Assembly (NCBI RefSeq): GCF_000716785.1
Contig: NZ_JNYY01000010.1
Location: forward strand, 186,001-250,000
Source of the DNA: Amycolatopsis vancoresmycina
Lineage (GTDB): Bacteria; Actinomycetota; Actinomycetes; Mycobacteriales; Pseudonocardiaceae
Reading direction: 5' to 3'
Length of the DNA: 64,000 nt
In this document: positions 38,367 through 47,271 of the stretch, in pieces
How the letters are laid out: each line of letters starts with the position of its first letter
How positions within the stretch are numbered: the first letter of the stretch is position 1
The notes under the pieces: generated by a model
What the model was told of the DNA's origin: nothing
Databases searched by the model: none
What the model saw: the letters and a program-made list of their open reading frames with translations, nothing else
Translations under genes and position numbers: made by a program

Positions 38367-39335
38367 CTAGAAGAGGGCGCTCGCGAGGTCGCGGCGGGCC
38401 TTCATCACGCGGTCGTCGGCCGGGTCGAACAGGTCGAACAGGGCCACCAGGTGCTCGCGGACCCGGTTGCGGTCCTCGCCCGCGGTGCGGCGGACGGTGT
38501 CGATCAGGCGCTTGAAGCCCGCCTCGACGTCGTTCTCCGCGATGTCCAGGTCGGCCGCGTCGAGCTGGGCCGACAGGTCGGACGGGTCGGCGTCGGCCTT
38601 GGCGCGGGCCTCCGGGTCCGCGCTCTCGGCGCGGGCGGTGAACTTGACCTGGGCCAGGGCGTTCTTGGCCAGCTCGTTCGCCGGTTCGACGTCGAGGATG
38701 CGCTCGTACGCGGCCTGCGCGGCGGCGAAGTCACCCCGCTCGAAGGCCTCTTCGGCCTCGGTGAAGCGCGGGTCTTCGGGCTCTTCGACCGGGCCGCCGG
38801 CCGCCTCGGCGTCGCGGATGCCCGGGAGCTTGTCGCGCAGGGCGTCCAGGAGCGAGGTGATCCACTTGCGGATCTCGGGCTCGGGCAGCGCACCGGAGAA
38901 GGCGTCGACCGGCTGGCCGCCGGCGATGGCGACGATCGTCGGGATCGACTGCGCGCCGAACAGCTGCGCGATCCGCGGGTTGGCGTCGACGTCGACCTTC
39001 GCGACGACCCAGGCGCCCCCGGACTCGGCGGCCATCCGTTCGAGCACCGGGGACAGCTGCTTGCACGGGCCACACCACTCGGCCCACAGGTCGACGACCA
39101 CGAGCTGGTGCAGCGACCGCTCCACGACCTCGGCCTGGAAGGTGGCCTCGGTGACATCGATCACGGCATCGCTCGCGCCGGCTTGCGGCGGTCCGTCCCC
39201 GGCCGGCCGGGCGGGCGGGGCCGGCTGCCGCTGCGCCGCTTCGGCGCGGGCCTTGAGCGCGGACAGGTCGACCGCGCCGGAAAGGGCGGCGGACAGGGCC
39301 GCTGACTTAGCTGCAGATCCGCGTGGTTGTGTCAC
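38367..39335 (-). CDS. Thioredoxin-TPR protein, CnoX (YbbN)-like
   Basis: 322 residues. A thioredoxin domain (about 65-175) keeps the active site WAEWCGPCK, and a helical TPR-like C-terminus follows (FTEAEEAFERGDFAAAQAAYERIL onward). The architecture equals E. coli CnoX/YbbN, a redox chaperone holdase that works with GroEL; many homologues have lost the CxxC, but this one retains it. GTG 39335 follows GGATGGA; an in-frame start 12 codons upstream is possible. The first 60 residues are Ala/Pro-rich and probably disordered. Confidence 0.9.
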   Translation of the reverse strand: MTQPRGSAAKSAALSAALSGAVDLSALKARAEAAQRQPAPPARPAGDGPPQAGASDAVIDVTEATFQAEVVERSLHQLVVVDLWAEWCGPCKQLSPVLERMAAESGGAWVVAKVDVDANPRIAQLFGAQSIPTIVAIAGGQPVDAFSGALPEPEIRKWITSLLDALRDKLPGIRDAEAAGGPVEEPEDPRFTEAEEAFERGDFAAAQAAYERILDVEPANELAKNALAQVKFTARAESADPEARAKADADPSDLSAQLDAADLDIAENDVEAGFKRLIDTVRRTAGEDRNRVREHLVALFDLFDPADDRVMKARRDLASALF

Positions 39336-39427
39336 GCTTCCATCCTGGCACGCGCGCGGGAGAAGTTTCACCGGGTGCCCGGCCTGTCCGCTTGGCAGGA
39401 CGGCACCGCCGGGGCAGGCTCGGCCGG

Positions 39428-39835
39428 GTGCACATCCGGCGAGACGTGAAGGTGGGGCTGTCGATCGCAGCCGCCCTCGTCTGGATCGGGGCGGTGACGC
39501 TGCTCATCGTGCACGAACCGGACCCGGGCGCGGCCTCACCCGCCGAGCTGCGGGACAAGCTCGCCGTCGCCCTCTCCGGGCACGACGCCGACGCGTTCGC
39601 CGACCTCCTCGACTACCCCGGCTCGGGCGGGGGCGACTTCGCCAAGGACTACGTCTCCGTGCTGGCCGGCCGCGGCGTCCACGACGTGCACGTGGACCTG
39701 GGTCCGGACGCGGCCGCCCCGACCCGCGCGACGGTGTCCGGCACCCTCGGCGACGGCCAGCCCTTCAGCTACCCGCTGACGGTGACGAGCGAAGACGGCC
39801 GCTGGACGGTCGCCTTCACCCCGCCGCTGCCCTGA
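39428..39835 (+). CDS. Membrane-anchored small protein, unknown
   Basis: 135 residues. A basic start (VHIRRDVKVG) leads to one membrane segment (about 9-26), followed by a roughly 100-residue extracytoplasmic domain (ELRDKLAVALSGHDADAFADLL then two beta-rich halves), resembling the NTF2-like/DUF4878 type of secreted domain. GTG 39428. Convergent with the thiamine-binding protein. Function unknown. Confidence 0.7.
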   Translation: MHIRRDVKVGLSIAAALVWIGAVTLLIVHEPDPGAASPAELRDKLAVALSGHDADAFADLLDYPGSGGGDFAKDYVSVLAGRGVHDVHVDLGPDAAAPTRATVSGTLGDGQPFSYPLTVTSEDGRWTVAFTPPLP

Positions 39836-39840
39836 CCCCG

Positions 39841-39884
39841 TCGTGAGTGTTTAGACGAGTTAGAACCCGCCTAAACACTCACGA
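39841..39884. terminator. AT-rich perfect inverted repeat between convergent genes
   Basis: TCGTGAGTGTTTAG (39841-39854) and CTAAACACTCACGA (39871-39884) are exact complements with a 16-base loop. The right arm overlaps the stop codon of the leftward gene. Its composition differs from the GC-rich terminators nearby, and it may be a copy of a dispersed intergenic palindrome. Confidence 0.65.
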
Positions 39885-40184
39885 GCCGTCGCGGAGGTGG
39901 GCTTCGATGCGGTCCACCTTGGCCTCCAGCTGGCCCTCGAAGCCCGGGCGGATGTCCGCCTTCAGGACCAGGCTCACCCGGGACGAGCCCTCGCCCGCGG
40001 CCTCGACCGCGCGCTTCACGACGTCCATGACCTCATCCCACTCGCCTTCCACGTTCGTGAACATGGCGTTGGTCGAGTTGGGCAGGCCGGATTCGCGGAC
40101 CACCTTCACCGCGCGGGCCACGGCTTCGCTCACCCCGCCGTCGGGATCTCCGCCCGACGGGCTCACGCTGAACGCGACGATCAT
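39879..40184 (-). CDS. MTH1187/YkoF-type thiamine-binding protein
   Basis: 101 residues, one ferredoxin-like fold domain of the MTH1187 family: IVAFSVSPSGGD at the start, SGLPNSTNAMFTNVEGEWDEVMDVVKRAVE in the middle and VSLVLKADIRPG near the end. Family members bind thiamine or its precursor in the cytoplasm. ATG 40184. Divergent from a MarR gene across 79 bases, which may regulate it. Confidence 0.88.
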   Translation of the reverse strand: MIVAFSVSPSGGDPDGGVSEAVARAVKVVRESGLPNSTNAMFTNVEGEWDEVMDVVKRAVEAAGEGSSRVSLVLKADIRPGFEGQLEAKVDRIEAHLRDGS

Positions 40185-40263
40185 GCTCGGAAGTCCCTTC
40201 TTCGGTGGTCATTTCCGCCAGTCGTGCGACACCCGCCGGTACCCGCTGGTAACTTCGCGTGTC

Positions 40264-40764
40264 ATGAACCGTCCGCTGCCGTTCGACCCGATCGCCCGCG
40301 CGGCCCGGATCTGGGAGGACCGGATCGGGCCCTCCGGGACCATGGCCGCGGTGACCGGGGTGATGCGGGTCCAGCAGATCATCCAGTCCGCGGTGGACGG
40401 CGCGCTCAAGCCGCACGGCCTCACCTTCGCCCGGTACGAAGCACTGGTGCTGCTCACCTTCGCCCGCAGCGCCAGCCTGCCGATGCGGGTGATGGGCGAG
40501 CGGCTCCAGCTGCACCCCACCAGTGTCACCAACATAGTGGACCGGCTGGAGCGCGACGGGCTCGTCAAGCGCGTGCCGCACCCCACCGACCGCCGCACGA
40601 CGCTCGTCGAGATCACCGACGAGGGCCGCAAACGCCGTGAGGCCGCGACCGAAGCCGTCACCGCCATCGACTTCGGGCTCAGCGGGCTGACCGAACGGCA
40701 GACCGAACAGCTGACGGACCTGCTGACCAAGGTGCGCCGCGCCGCCGGGGACTTCAGCGAGTAA
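40264..40764 (+). CDS. MarR family transcriptional regulator
   Basis: 166 residues. The winged helix is clear: LTFARYEALVLLTFARSASLPMRVMGERLQLHPTSVTNIVDRLERDGLV with wing residues HPTDRRTTLVEITDEG. ATG 40264 begins NRPLPFDPIARAARIWEDRIG, typical of a common actinobacterial MarR subtype. Divergent from the thiamine-binding protein; a terminator follows directly. Ligand unknown. Confidence 0.93.
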   Translation: MNRPLPFDPIARAARIWEDRIGPSGTMAAVTGVMRVQQIIQSAVDGALKPHGLTFARYEALVLLTFARSASLPMRVMGERLQLHPTSVTNIVDRLERDGLVKRVPHPTDRRTTLVEITDEGRKRREAATEAVTAIDFGLSGLTERQTEQLTDLLTKVRRAAGDFSE

Positions 40765-40779
40765 GCGCCCGGCAACGGA

Positions 40780-40810
40780 AAAGGCCCGCACTCGGCGAGT
40801 GCGGGCCTTT
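40780..40810. terminator. Rho-independent terminator after marR
   Basis: AAAGGCCCGCACTC (40780-40793) and GAGTGCGGGCCTTT (40797-40810) form a perfect 14-bp stem with a 3-base loop, A-tract and T-tract flanked, serving both the marR gene and the convergent DUF3817 gene. Confidence 0.92.
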
Positions 40811-40825
40811 CTCACCTGCCGGGAA

Positions 40826-41191
40826 TCAGGCGGCGACGGGTTCCTTCGCCTGGAACAGGCCGACACCGCCGTGGGACAGCCGCTGCGGGCCGTCGAGCTT
40901 GCCGTTGCGCAGGGCCCACTTCTCGAACAGCCACGTGAACAGCGGCGGGATGCTCGCGAGCAGGGCCAGGACCAGCGTCTTCGGGCGCCAGCCGAGCGGC
41001 TTCGCCACGGACAGGGAGACGACCACGTAGAGGACGAAGATCACGCCGTGCACCATGCCGATGACGGGCACGCCGCCCTCACCGGAAGAGTGGACGACGT
41101 ACTTGAGGAACATCCCGACCAGCAGCGCGGCCCAGGACAGGGCTTCGGCTACTGCGGCCACGCGGAACACGAGAGCGGCCTTGCTGGACAC
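40826..41191 (-). CDS. DUF3817 membrane protein
   Basis: 121 residues with about three membrane segments. FRVAAVAEALSWAALLVGMFLKYV, then GMVHGVIFVLYVVVSL and LVLALLASIPPLFTWLFEKW define the DUF3817 family, widespread in actinobacteria and without known function. ATG 41191. It follows no obvious operon; the upstream 218 bases lead to the GH92 terminator. Confidence 0.9.
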   Translation of the reverse strand: MSSKAALVFRVAAVAEALSWAALLVGMFLKYVVHSSGEGGVPVIGMVHGVIFVLYVVVSLSVAKPLGWRPKTLVLALLASIPPLFTWLFEKWALRNGKLDGPQRLSHGGVGLFQAKEPVAA

Positions 41192-41356
41192 TGCTTCCTC
41201 CTGTGGGGTCTCACCACGTTGGTCTCAACACACGAAAACGTCCGACGGACACCGTCCAAGGCGGACTTGCCTCAAACGTCAACGGCGCTGTCGGACGTGC
41301 TGATACCCAGTGTGAGGCGTGACGGCCCTCACGGGAACACCGGGGCCCGTGACGAT

Positions 41357-41400
41357 GCTCACGGCCGTGGTCCACTGTGGTCTGAACCACGGCCGTGAGC
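41357..41400 (-). terminator. Hairpin downstream of the GH92 operon
   Basis: GCTCACGGCCGTGGT (41357-41371) and ACCACGGCCGTGAGC (41386-41400) pair perfectly, 14-base loop, starting 9 bases past the GH92 stop on the minus strand. The rest of the 41192-41409 gap shows no gene. Confidence 0.75.
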
Positions 41401-41409
41401 GTCCCTTGT

Positions 41410-43791
41410 CTACTCCGCGCAGGGGGAAACCGGGGCGGACGAGGGTGACGTCCCCCACTTCGCCGTCGCGTCGGCGGTCAGGCCGAAGTCGAGCGTCGTC
41501 CCGCGCTTCAGCTGGTCCACGTTGACGTACACGCGGTCACTGACCTTGCTGTCCACGCGAAGGGACGACACGTACTGCAGCTGTGCACCGGACGCGCCCG
41601 GCGCCTTGATCGTGATGTCGCGCCCGTTCTCCAGGTGCAGCACGGACTTCGCGAACCGCGGCGCGTTGAGCACGAAGTTCCCAGTCCCCGGGACGGCGGG
41701 ATAAAGACCAAGAGCGCTGAAGACGTACCACGCCGACATGGTGCCGAGGTCGTCGTTCCCGGTGACGCCGTTGGGCGCGTTGGTGAACAGCGTGTGCGCC
41801 GCCCGCACGACTGTCGACGTCTTCGCCGGCTGCCCGGTGAGCGCGTACATCCACGGCGAGTGCAGGTCCGGCTCGTTGTTGGGGTTGTAGCGGAACTGGT
41901 CGTAGTAGTCGTACGGGCCGACGACCCAGTTCTCGCGCACCGCCGTCGCCGGGTCCTTCACCAGTTCGTCGTAGGCGAAGAAGTCGTCGAGGCGCTTCCC
42001 GGTGGCTGCCGAGCCGCCCATCCGCTGCACCAGGCCGGGCACGTCCTGCTGGACGAGCCACTGGTACTGCCAGGCCGTGCCCTCGTGGAAGCCGTCCTGG
42101 CTCTGCGGGCTGTACGGCTTGCCGTCCGGGGAGAACCACGCGCCGCCGAGGACCTTCGGCCGAAAGAAGCCGGTGAAGCCGCGGTCGGTCTGCGATTCGT
42201 CCCACAACGTCCGGTAGGTCCGGCCCTTCTGCTTCAACGCGGCGGCGTCGGCCTTCTTGCCCAGCGCGGCCGCCATCACCGACAGCGAACAGTCACCGAG
42301 CGCGTACTCCAAGGTGGCCGAAGCGCCGTGGTTCGGGTCGGTGTCCTGGCCCTTCTTCGGGAAGTCCGGGTCGTACTGGACGAACCCGTCCTTCTGGTAG
42401 CTCGCGTTGCCCGAACGGCCCTGGAACGGCGACGCCGCCGGCGGGATCTCGCGCGAGTTCTGCAGGAGCGCCTGGTAGGCGTGCGCTTCTTCGCCGGACA
42501 GCGCGCCGAAGCGCCACAGGTCGACCAGGAACGGCGTGACCGGGTCGCCGGTCATCGTGTTCGTCTCCTGGCTCGCGTACGCCCACCGCGGCAGCCAGCC
42601 ACCCTGGTCGTGGATGGCCAGGATGCTCTTCGCGATGTCCCGCGCCCGGTCCGGCCGCAGCAGCGCGAGGAGCTGGTTCTGCGAGCGGTAGGTGTCCCAC
42701 AGCGAGAAGAAGTCGTAGTACGTCCAGCCGACCGCCCGGTGGATCTTCTTGTCGAAGCCGTAGTAGCGGCCGTCGGCGTCGTTCGCCGTCAGCGGCTGCA
42801 GCAGCGCGTGGTAGAGCGAGGTGTAGAACACCGTGCGGTCGTCCGGCGTGCCGCCCTTGATGTCCACAGTGGACAGCTCGCGGCGCCAGGTGCGCTGGAC
42901 CGCGTCCCTGGTCGCGTCGAACGACCGGATGCGTTCCGACGCCAGGTTCACCCGGGCACCGGCGGCGTCGACCTGCGAGATCGCCGTCGTCGCGGTGACC
43001 TGGCCACCGCCCGCGAAGGTCAGCCACGCACCGCGCAGGCCCGCACCGCCGTTCGATTCGCGGCTGCCCGGTGTGCCGCCGGACGGCGACCACGTGCCGA
43101 ACGCCTTGAACGGCTTGTCGAACTTCGTCGTGAAGTACGTCGTGTACGCCTTGCCGCCGCAGAACGCCTGCGACTCCACGGTTCCCTCGACGGTCCGGTC
43201 GTCGACGATCCGGATACTGCTGCCGGTGACCGGTTCCTTATCGTCGGCCTGCCCGACGTTGACGAAGACGTTGGCGTCACCGGCCTTCGCGAAGGTGTAC
43301 CGCTCGACACCCGCGCGCGTCGCCGCCGTCGTCTCGACGTCGACACCGCCGTAGCCGGTCAGGTGGACCTTGTAGTAGCCGGGCTTGCCGACCTCGCCGT
43401 CGTGGGTGAACGGCGAGGCGTACTGCTTCTGGTCGAAAGTGGACGCTTTCGCGGTGTCGAACGCCTTGCCCGGGCCCACTTCCCCGGTCGTCGGCAACGT
43501 CGAGACCAGGCCGCCCTGCTCCCAGCAGCCCGCGCCGGACAGGAAGAAGTGCCCGAAGCCGCGGATCGCGGTGTCGGTGTAGCGGTACCCGGCGTAGTGC
43601 GAGGTGATCGGGCTGACCTGCGTCATCCCGAACGGCGCCGAAGCGCCGGGGAAGGTGTTGCCCTCATCTTGCGTGCCGATGAACGTGTTGACGGCGTCCA
43701 GGCCGTCACCACCGGCCGCGGCCGCGACGGGGGTGAGCCCCGTCGCGGCCGCGGTGAGCGTCAGAAAGCCCGCCAGGATGGTGCTTTTCAT
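41410..43791 (-). CDS. Secreted GH92 alpha-mannosidase
   Basis: 793 residues with a signal peptide (STILAGFLTLTAAATGLTPVAAAA). GH92 features throughout: VNTFIGTQDEGNTFPGASAPFGMTQVSP at the start, HEGTAWQYQW with the catalytic acid glutamate and TGNDDLGTMSAWYVFSALGLYP with the base aspartates. These calcium-dependent inverting enzymes release single mannoses from alpha-1,2 (sometimes 1,3/1,4/1,6) linked mannans or N-glycans. ATG 43791 overlaps the stop of the upstream GH92 gene by 4 bases, so both are made from one transcript. Confidence 0.95.
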   Translation of the reverse strand: MKSTILAGFLTLTAAATGLTPVAAAAGGDGLDAVNTFIGTQDEGNTFPGASAPFGMTQVSPITSHYAGYRYTDTAIRGFGHFFLSGAGCWEQGGLVSTLPTTGEVGPGKAFDTAKASTFDQKQYASPFTHDGEVGKPGYYKVHLTGYGGVDVETTAATRAGVERYTFAKAGDANVFVNVGQADDKEPVTGSSIRIVDDRTVEGTVESQAFCGGKAYTTYFTTKFDKPFKAFGTWSPSGGTPGSRESNGGAGLRGAWLTFAGGGQVTATTAISQVDAAGARVNLASERIRSFDATRDAVQRTWRRELSTVDIKGGTPDDRTVFYTSLYHALLQPLTANDADGRYYGFDKKIHRAVGWTYYDFFSLWDTYRSQNQLLALLRPDRARDIAKSILAIHDQGGWLPRWAYASQETNTMTGDPVTPFLVDLWRFGALSGEEAHAYQALLQNSREIPPAASPFQGRSGNASYQKDGFVQYDPDFPKKGQDTDPNHGASATLEYALGDCSLSVMAAALGKKADAAALKQKGRTYRTLWDESQTDRGFTGFFRPKVLGGAWFSPDGKPYSPQSQDGFHEGTAWQYQWLVQQDVPGLVQRMGGSAATGKRLDDFFAYDELVKDPATAVRENWVVGPYDYYDQFRYNPNNEPDLHSPWMYALTGQPAKTSTVVRAAHTLFTNAPNGVTGNDDLGTMSAWYVFSALGLYPAVPGTGNFVLNAPRFAKSVLHLENGRDITIKAPGASGAQLQYVSSLRVDSKVSDRVYVNVDQLKRGTTLDFGLTADATAKWGTSPSSAPVSPCAE

Positions 43792-46700
43792 GCGCCGATG
43801 CCGATCGCGAAGACGTGCAGGGCGCCGCCGCTGACGTTGCCCGGCAGCGTCACGCTCGCCACCGTCTTGCCCGCGTCGAGGGTGATCGGGCTGGTGCCGA
43901 ACACCATCGTGCGGATCTGCTGCGGGTCACCGCCCGAGGCGTTGCGGTACGGCGTGGACAGCACGATCCGGTTGCCGAACGCCGGCTGCGCGCCGCCGCC
44001 GCCGAGGGTCCAGTCGGAGAACCCGATGGTGGCGGTGGACTTGCTGCCGTCGGTGTAGGTGACGGTCAGCGTGCCGGACGCGTTGCCGTTGGACGCCGAG
44101 CCGAGCAACGCCAGGCGCCCGGACCCGCTCACGTTCACCGTCTGGCCCGAAGCGATCACGTTGTCCGGGTCCCCGGCCGGGAACGACGGCCACGTGAACT
44201 TGAGCCCGTCACTGGTGACGGTCGAGCCCGGGGTGGCCCCCGCCGCGGCCAGCGCGTCGGCCGAGTAGCTCCAGCCGCCGCCGTCGAAGTTCGCCGCCGC
44301 GGGCTTCGCGTCCGGCGAGATGCCGGCGTTGTTCACCGTGGCCAGCCAGCTGTTCGGCTGCGCGACGAGCACGGTCAGCACCGCCTGCGACGACGCCACG
44401 CCGGGCGCGGAGAACGTCACCGGGATGCGCCGGGCCCCGTCGGCCAGGCCCGCCGGCACCGACACCGTGAGCTCGGCCTGCGCCTTGCCCGCGGCGGGCA
44501 CCGCGATGCTGCCGGTCGCCGGGGTCAGCGTGATGCCGTCGACGCTGCCCGCGGAGTACGTCCAGTTTCGGGCCGTGCCGGAGAGGTCCTGGACGCCCAC
44601 CGAGACCTTGGACGCCGACCCCGCCGGGGTCACCGCCCGGGCCGGGTTGACGAACGACAGGCTCGGCTTCTCCTGGTCGCGGAAGGACGGCGGGGCGTCG
44701 GCCGCCGCGCTGCCCCACGCGGTCGGGGTCGCCGACAGCGTGTAGTCCAGGGCGGCGCCGGTCGAGACGAGCGCCTCCGGCATCCACGCCTTCGCCGCGT
44801 CGCCGCCGTTGACCTTCAAGCCCGCGATGTAGTCGCCGGTGCCGGACGTCGTGACGGTGATCTTCTTGCCCGCGCCGGTGGTCAGCACGGCCTTGCCGAA
44901 CAGCGGCGTGTTGAGCACGAACTCGGCGCGGCCCGGGATCTCCGGGTAGATGCCGAGCGCGGCCCAGACGTACCAGGACGACATCTGGCCGAGGTCGTCG
45001 TTGCCGATCAGGCCTTCGGGACGCGGGTTGTACAGCTCGTTCATCGACCGCCGGACGATCGACTGCGTCTTGGCCGGCGCACCCGCGTAGGAGTACACCC
45101 ACGGGGCGTTCGAGTTCGGCTCGTTGCCCATGAACGCGTACGGCAGCTGCGTGCCCGCGTTGAGCTGCGTGAAGAACGTGTCCAACCGCGACTGGACGGC
45201 GGTGTTGCCGCCGAACGCCGTGACGAGGCCGCCGAGGTCGTAGGGCACCATCCAGTCGTACTGGGCGCCGTTGCCTTCGACCCAGCCCTGCGAGCTGGCC
45301 GGGTTGTAGGTGCCGGCGAAGGAGCCGTCGGCGTTGCGCGGCTGCAGGTGGCCGGTGCCCGGGTTGTAGAGGTTCTGCCAGTTCTGGGCGCGCTTCATGA
45401 ACGTCGTGTAGGTCGCGGAGTCGCCGAGGCGCTTGGCGAACTGGGCGATGGCGAAGTCCGCGCTCGTGTATTCGAGCGTGTCGGCGCCCGCGCCCGGGAC
45501 GTACCCGAGGTTCTGGTAGTCCTCGAGCCCCGGCCGCTCGGTGTAGCCCTGGGTCGGCTGGGTGGCGCCCTTGATCATGAGCAGCAACGCCTTCTGGGCG
45601 TCGAAGTCACGGGCTCCGAAGGCGTACGCGCTGGAGACGATGATGTGGTACGGGTCGCCGTTCATCACGCCGGTGTAGTCGTTGGCGACCGTCCAGCGGT
45701 CCCACGAGCCGCCTTGCTCGGCGTAGGCCATCATCGACCGGACGATGTCCGACGTCTCCTTCGGCGCGATCGTCGCCAGCAGCGGGGTTTCCGAGCGGTA
45801 GATGTCCCAGCCGGAGAAGTTCGTGTACATCGCGTGGCCCTTGTCGGCCTGGTGGATCCGGCCGTCGAAGCCGGGGTACTGACCGTCCACATCGGAGAAC
45901 ACGTTCGGCTGGATCAGCGAGTGGTAGAGCGAGGTGTAGAACGTCGTCAGGTGGTCGTCGGAGCCACCGGTGACGGCGATCTTGCCGAGCTGGTCGTTCC
46001 AGGACTTCCGCGCGGCCGCGGCGACCTTGTCGAACGACTTGCCGGTGTTCTCCGCCTTCAGGTTGGCCTTCGCGCCGTCGACGGACACAAAGGACAGTCC
46101 GACCTGGACGTTCACCTGGGCGCCGTTGAGGTTGGCGAAGGTGACGTACCCGCCGCTGCCCGGGCCGCTGACGGTGGTGTTCTGGGGCGCCGCCTTGGCC
46201 GGGCGCGCGATCGAGGCGTTCACGCCGTTGGGCTGCGCGACCTTCGCCTTGGCGCCGCCGGTTTCGGCGGCCTTGTTCGGCGTCACGGCGCCGTTCTTCC
46301 AGGTGCCGATCGACGCGAACGGCGTGTCGAACTTGGCCGAGAAGTAGACGCGGTAGCTGTTGCGCGCGCCGCAGAAGCGGCCGCTGGTGGCCCAGCCGCT
46401 GATGGTGTCCTTGCCGATGGTGATCGACGCGTCGTCGGTGCCGTTGACCGAGCCGGAGGTGTTGACCAGCAGCGTCGAGGACGCGCCCGCCGGGTAGGTA
46501 AGGCGGGCCGAGCCGGTGCGCTGGGTCGCGCTGAGCTCGACCTTCGCGCCGCTGTCGAGGGTGACGTCGTAGGCGCCCGCGGTCGCGTGTTCGTTGGCGT
46601 GGGAGAACTTCGACGTGTAGTGCCCGGGGTCCGTCGCCGGGGACGTCGTCACCTCACCGACGTACGGGATGAACGGGATGTCCTGGTACGTCGAGCAGCC

Positions 46701-47012
46701 CGCGCCCGAAAGGTGCGTCAGGCTGAACCCGGTCAGCGCGTTGTCGTCGTAGAAGTAGCCGCCGGGCTGGGATTTCACCGTGTCCGGGCTCCACTGGACC
46801 ATGCCGAACGGCGCCACCGCGCCCGGGAACGTGTTGCCGGCCCCGCCCCCGGTGCCGTGGTCGGCCCCACCGGGCCGGGTGCCCACGAAGGGGTTGACCC
46901 ACTTCGCGTAATCGGTGCTGGTCGCCGCCACGGCGGGCACAGCGGGAGCCACCGCTGCCGTCACCGCCAGGGTCAGGAAAGTTAAACCGGCTCTGAAGCG
47001 CGCTCGCGCCAT
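43788..47012 (-). CDS. Secreted GH92 alpha-mannosidase with C-terminal beta-rich modules
   Basis: 1074 residues, signal peptide at 1-30 (RAGLTFLTLAVTAAVAPAVPAVA). The GH92 core runs to about 770: VNPFVGTRPGGADHGTGGGAGNTFPGA, VEGNGAQYDWMVPYDLGGL with the catalytic glutamate (here VEGNG rather than HEGTA), and IGNDDLGQMSSWYVWAALGIYP. It is followed by an Ig-like/NEW3-like segment and a lectin-like domain (about 890-1074) probably binding glycan. First gene of the two-gene operon; a degenerate copy of the LacI palindrome lies 47-58 bases upstream. Confidence 0.94.
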   Translation of the reverse strand: MARARFRAGLTFLTLAVTAAVAPAVPAVAATSTDYAKWVNPFVGTRPGGADHGTGGGAGNTFPGAVAPFGMVQWSPDTVKSQPGGYFYDDNALTGFSLTHLSGAGCSTYQDIPFIPYVGEVTTSPATDPGHYTSKFSHANEHATAGAYDVTLDSGAKVELSATQRTGSARLTYPAGASSTLLVNTSGSVNGTDDASITIGKDTISGWATSGRFCGARNSYRVYFSAKFDTPFASIGTWKNGAVTPNKAAETGGAKAKVAQPNGVNASIARPAKAAPQNTTVSGPGSGGYVTFANLNGAQVNVQVGLSFVSVDGAKANLKAENTGKSFDKVAAAARKSWNDQLGKIAVTGGSDDHLTTFYTSLYHSLIQPNVFSDVDGQYPGFDGRIHQADKGHAMYTNFSGWDIYRSETPLLATIAPKETSDIVRSMMAYAEQGGSWDRWTVANDYTGVMNGDPYHIIVSSAYAFGARDFDAQKALLLMIKGATQPTQGYTERPGLEDYQNLGYVPGAGADTLEYTSADFAIAQFAKRLGDSATYTTFMKRAQNWQNLYNPGTGHLQPRNADGSFAGTYNPASSQGWVEGNGAQYDWMVPYDLGGLVTAFGGNTAVQSRLDTFFTQLNAGTQLPYAFMGNEPNSNAPWVYSYAGAPAKTQSIVRRSMNELYNPRPEGLIGNDDLGQMSSWYVWAALGIYPEIPGRAEFVLNTPLFGKAVLTTGAGKKITVTTSGTGDYIAGLKVNGGDAAKAWMPEALVSTGAALDYTLSATPTAWGSAAADAPPSFRDQEKPSLSFVNPARAVTPAGSASKVSVGVQDLSGTARNWTYSAGSVDGITLTPATGSIAVPAAGKAQAELTVSVPAGLADGARRIPVTFSAPGVASSQAVLTVLVAQPNSWLATVNNAGISPDAKPAAANFDGGGWSYSADALAAAGATPGSTVTSDGLKFTWPSFPAGDPDNVIASGQTVNVSGSGRLALLGSASNGNASGTLTVTYTDGSKSTATIGFSDWTLGGGGAQPAFGNRIVLSTPYRNASGGDPQQIRTMVFGTSPITLDAGKTVASVTLPGNVSGGALHVFAIGIGA

Positions 47013-47058
47013 TGCCCTCGCCTCTCCACCTCATCAGCGCGACCGGAAACGGTGCCAT

Positions 47059-47070
47059 GACAACCTTGTC
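47059..47070. promoter_or_regulatory. LacI-type operator candidate for GH92 operon
   Basis: GACAACCTTGTC differs from the perfect palindrome GACAACGTTGTC at the lacI start by one base, and lies 47-58 bases upstream of the GH92 ATG, where repression is expected. Confidence 0.6.
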
Positions 47071-47217
47071 GCGCAGTCGGTCGAACCCGGCCACCTTGGG
47101 TAGCCACTCACCGGACAGTCAAGGGACACGTCAAGACCTGTCCACTTCCGGACAGGGTGATCAGCCGTCTGTCCTACGCCGTCCGTAGCCGAATCGGCAC
47201 AATCCACGTCCGGGGCG

Positions 47218-47271
47218 TTGACAAGCACCGGGCCGGTGGCGTTCAATCCCGGTCACTATGACAACGTTGTC
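47218..47271 (+). promoter_or_regulatory. lacI promoter and autoregulatory operator
   Basis: TTGACA (47218-47223) and TTCAAT (47242-47247) with 18-base spacing form a plausible promoter. The perfect palindrome GACAACGTTGTC (47260-47271), with the central CG typical of LacI sites, covers the start codon region. Predicted transcription would begin only a few bases before ATG 47258, implying a leaderless message if that start is used. Confidence 0.65.

Noticed and set aside
41311..41334. Second hairpin GTGAGG/CCTCAC between DUF3817 and GH92
   Set aside because: Short stem in GC-rich DNA; the 15-bp hairpin next to the GH92 stop explains termination better.
43815..46985. Open frame of over 1000 codons antisense to the large GH92 gene
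   Set aside because: Arginine/valine/glycine-rich translation with no recognisable domain; it mirrors the high-GC third-position bias of the real gene, which has clear GH92 motifs.
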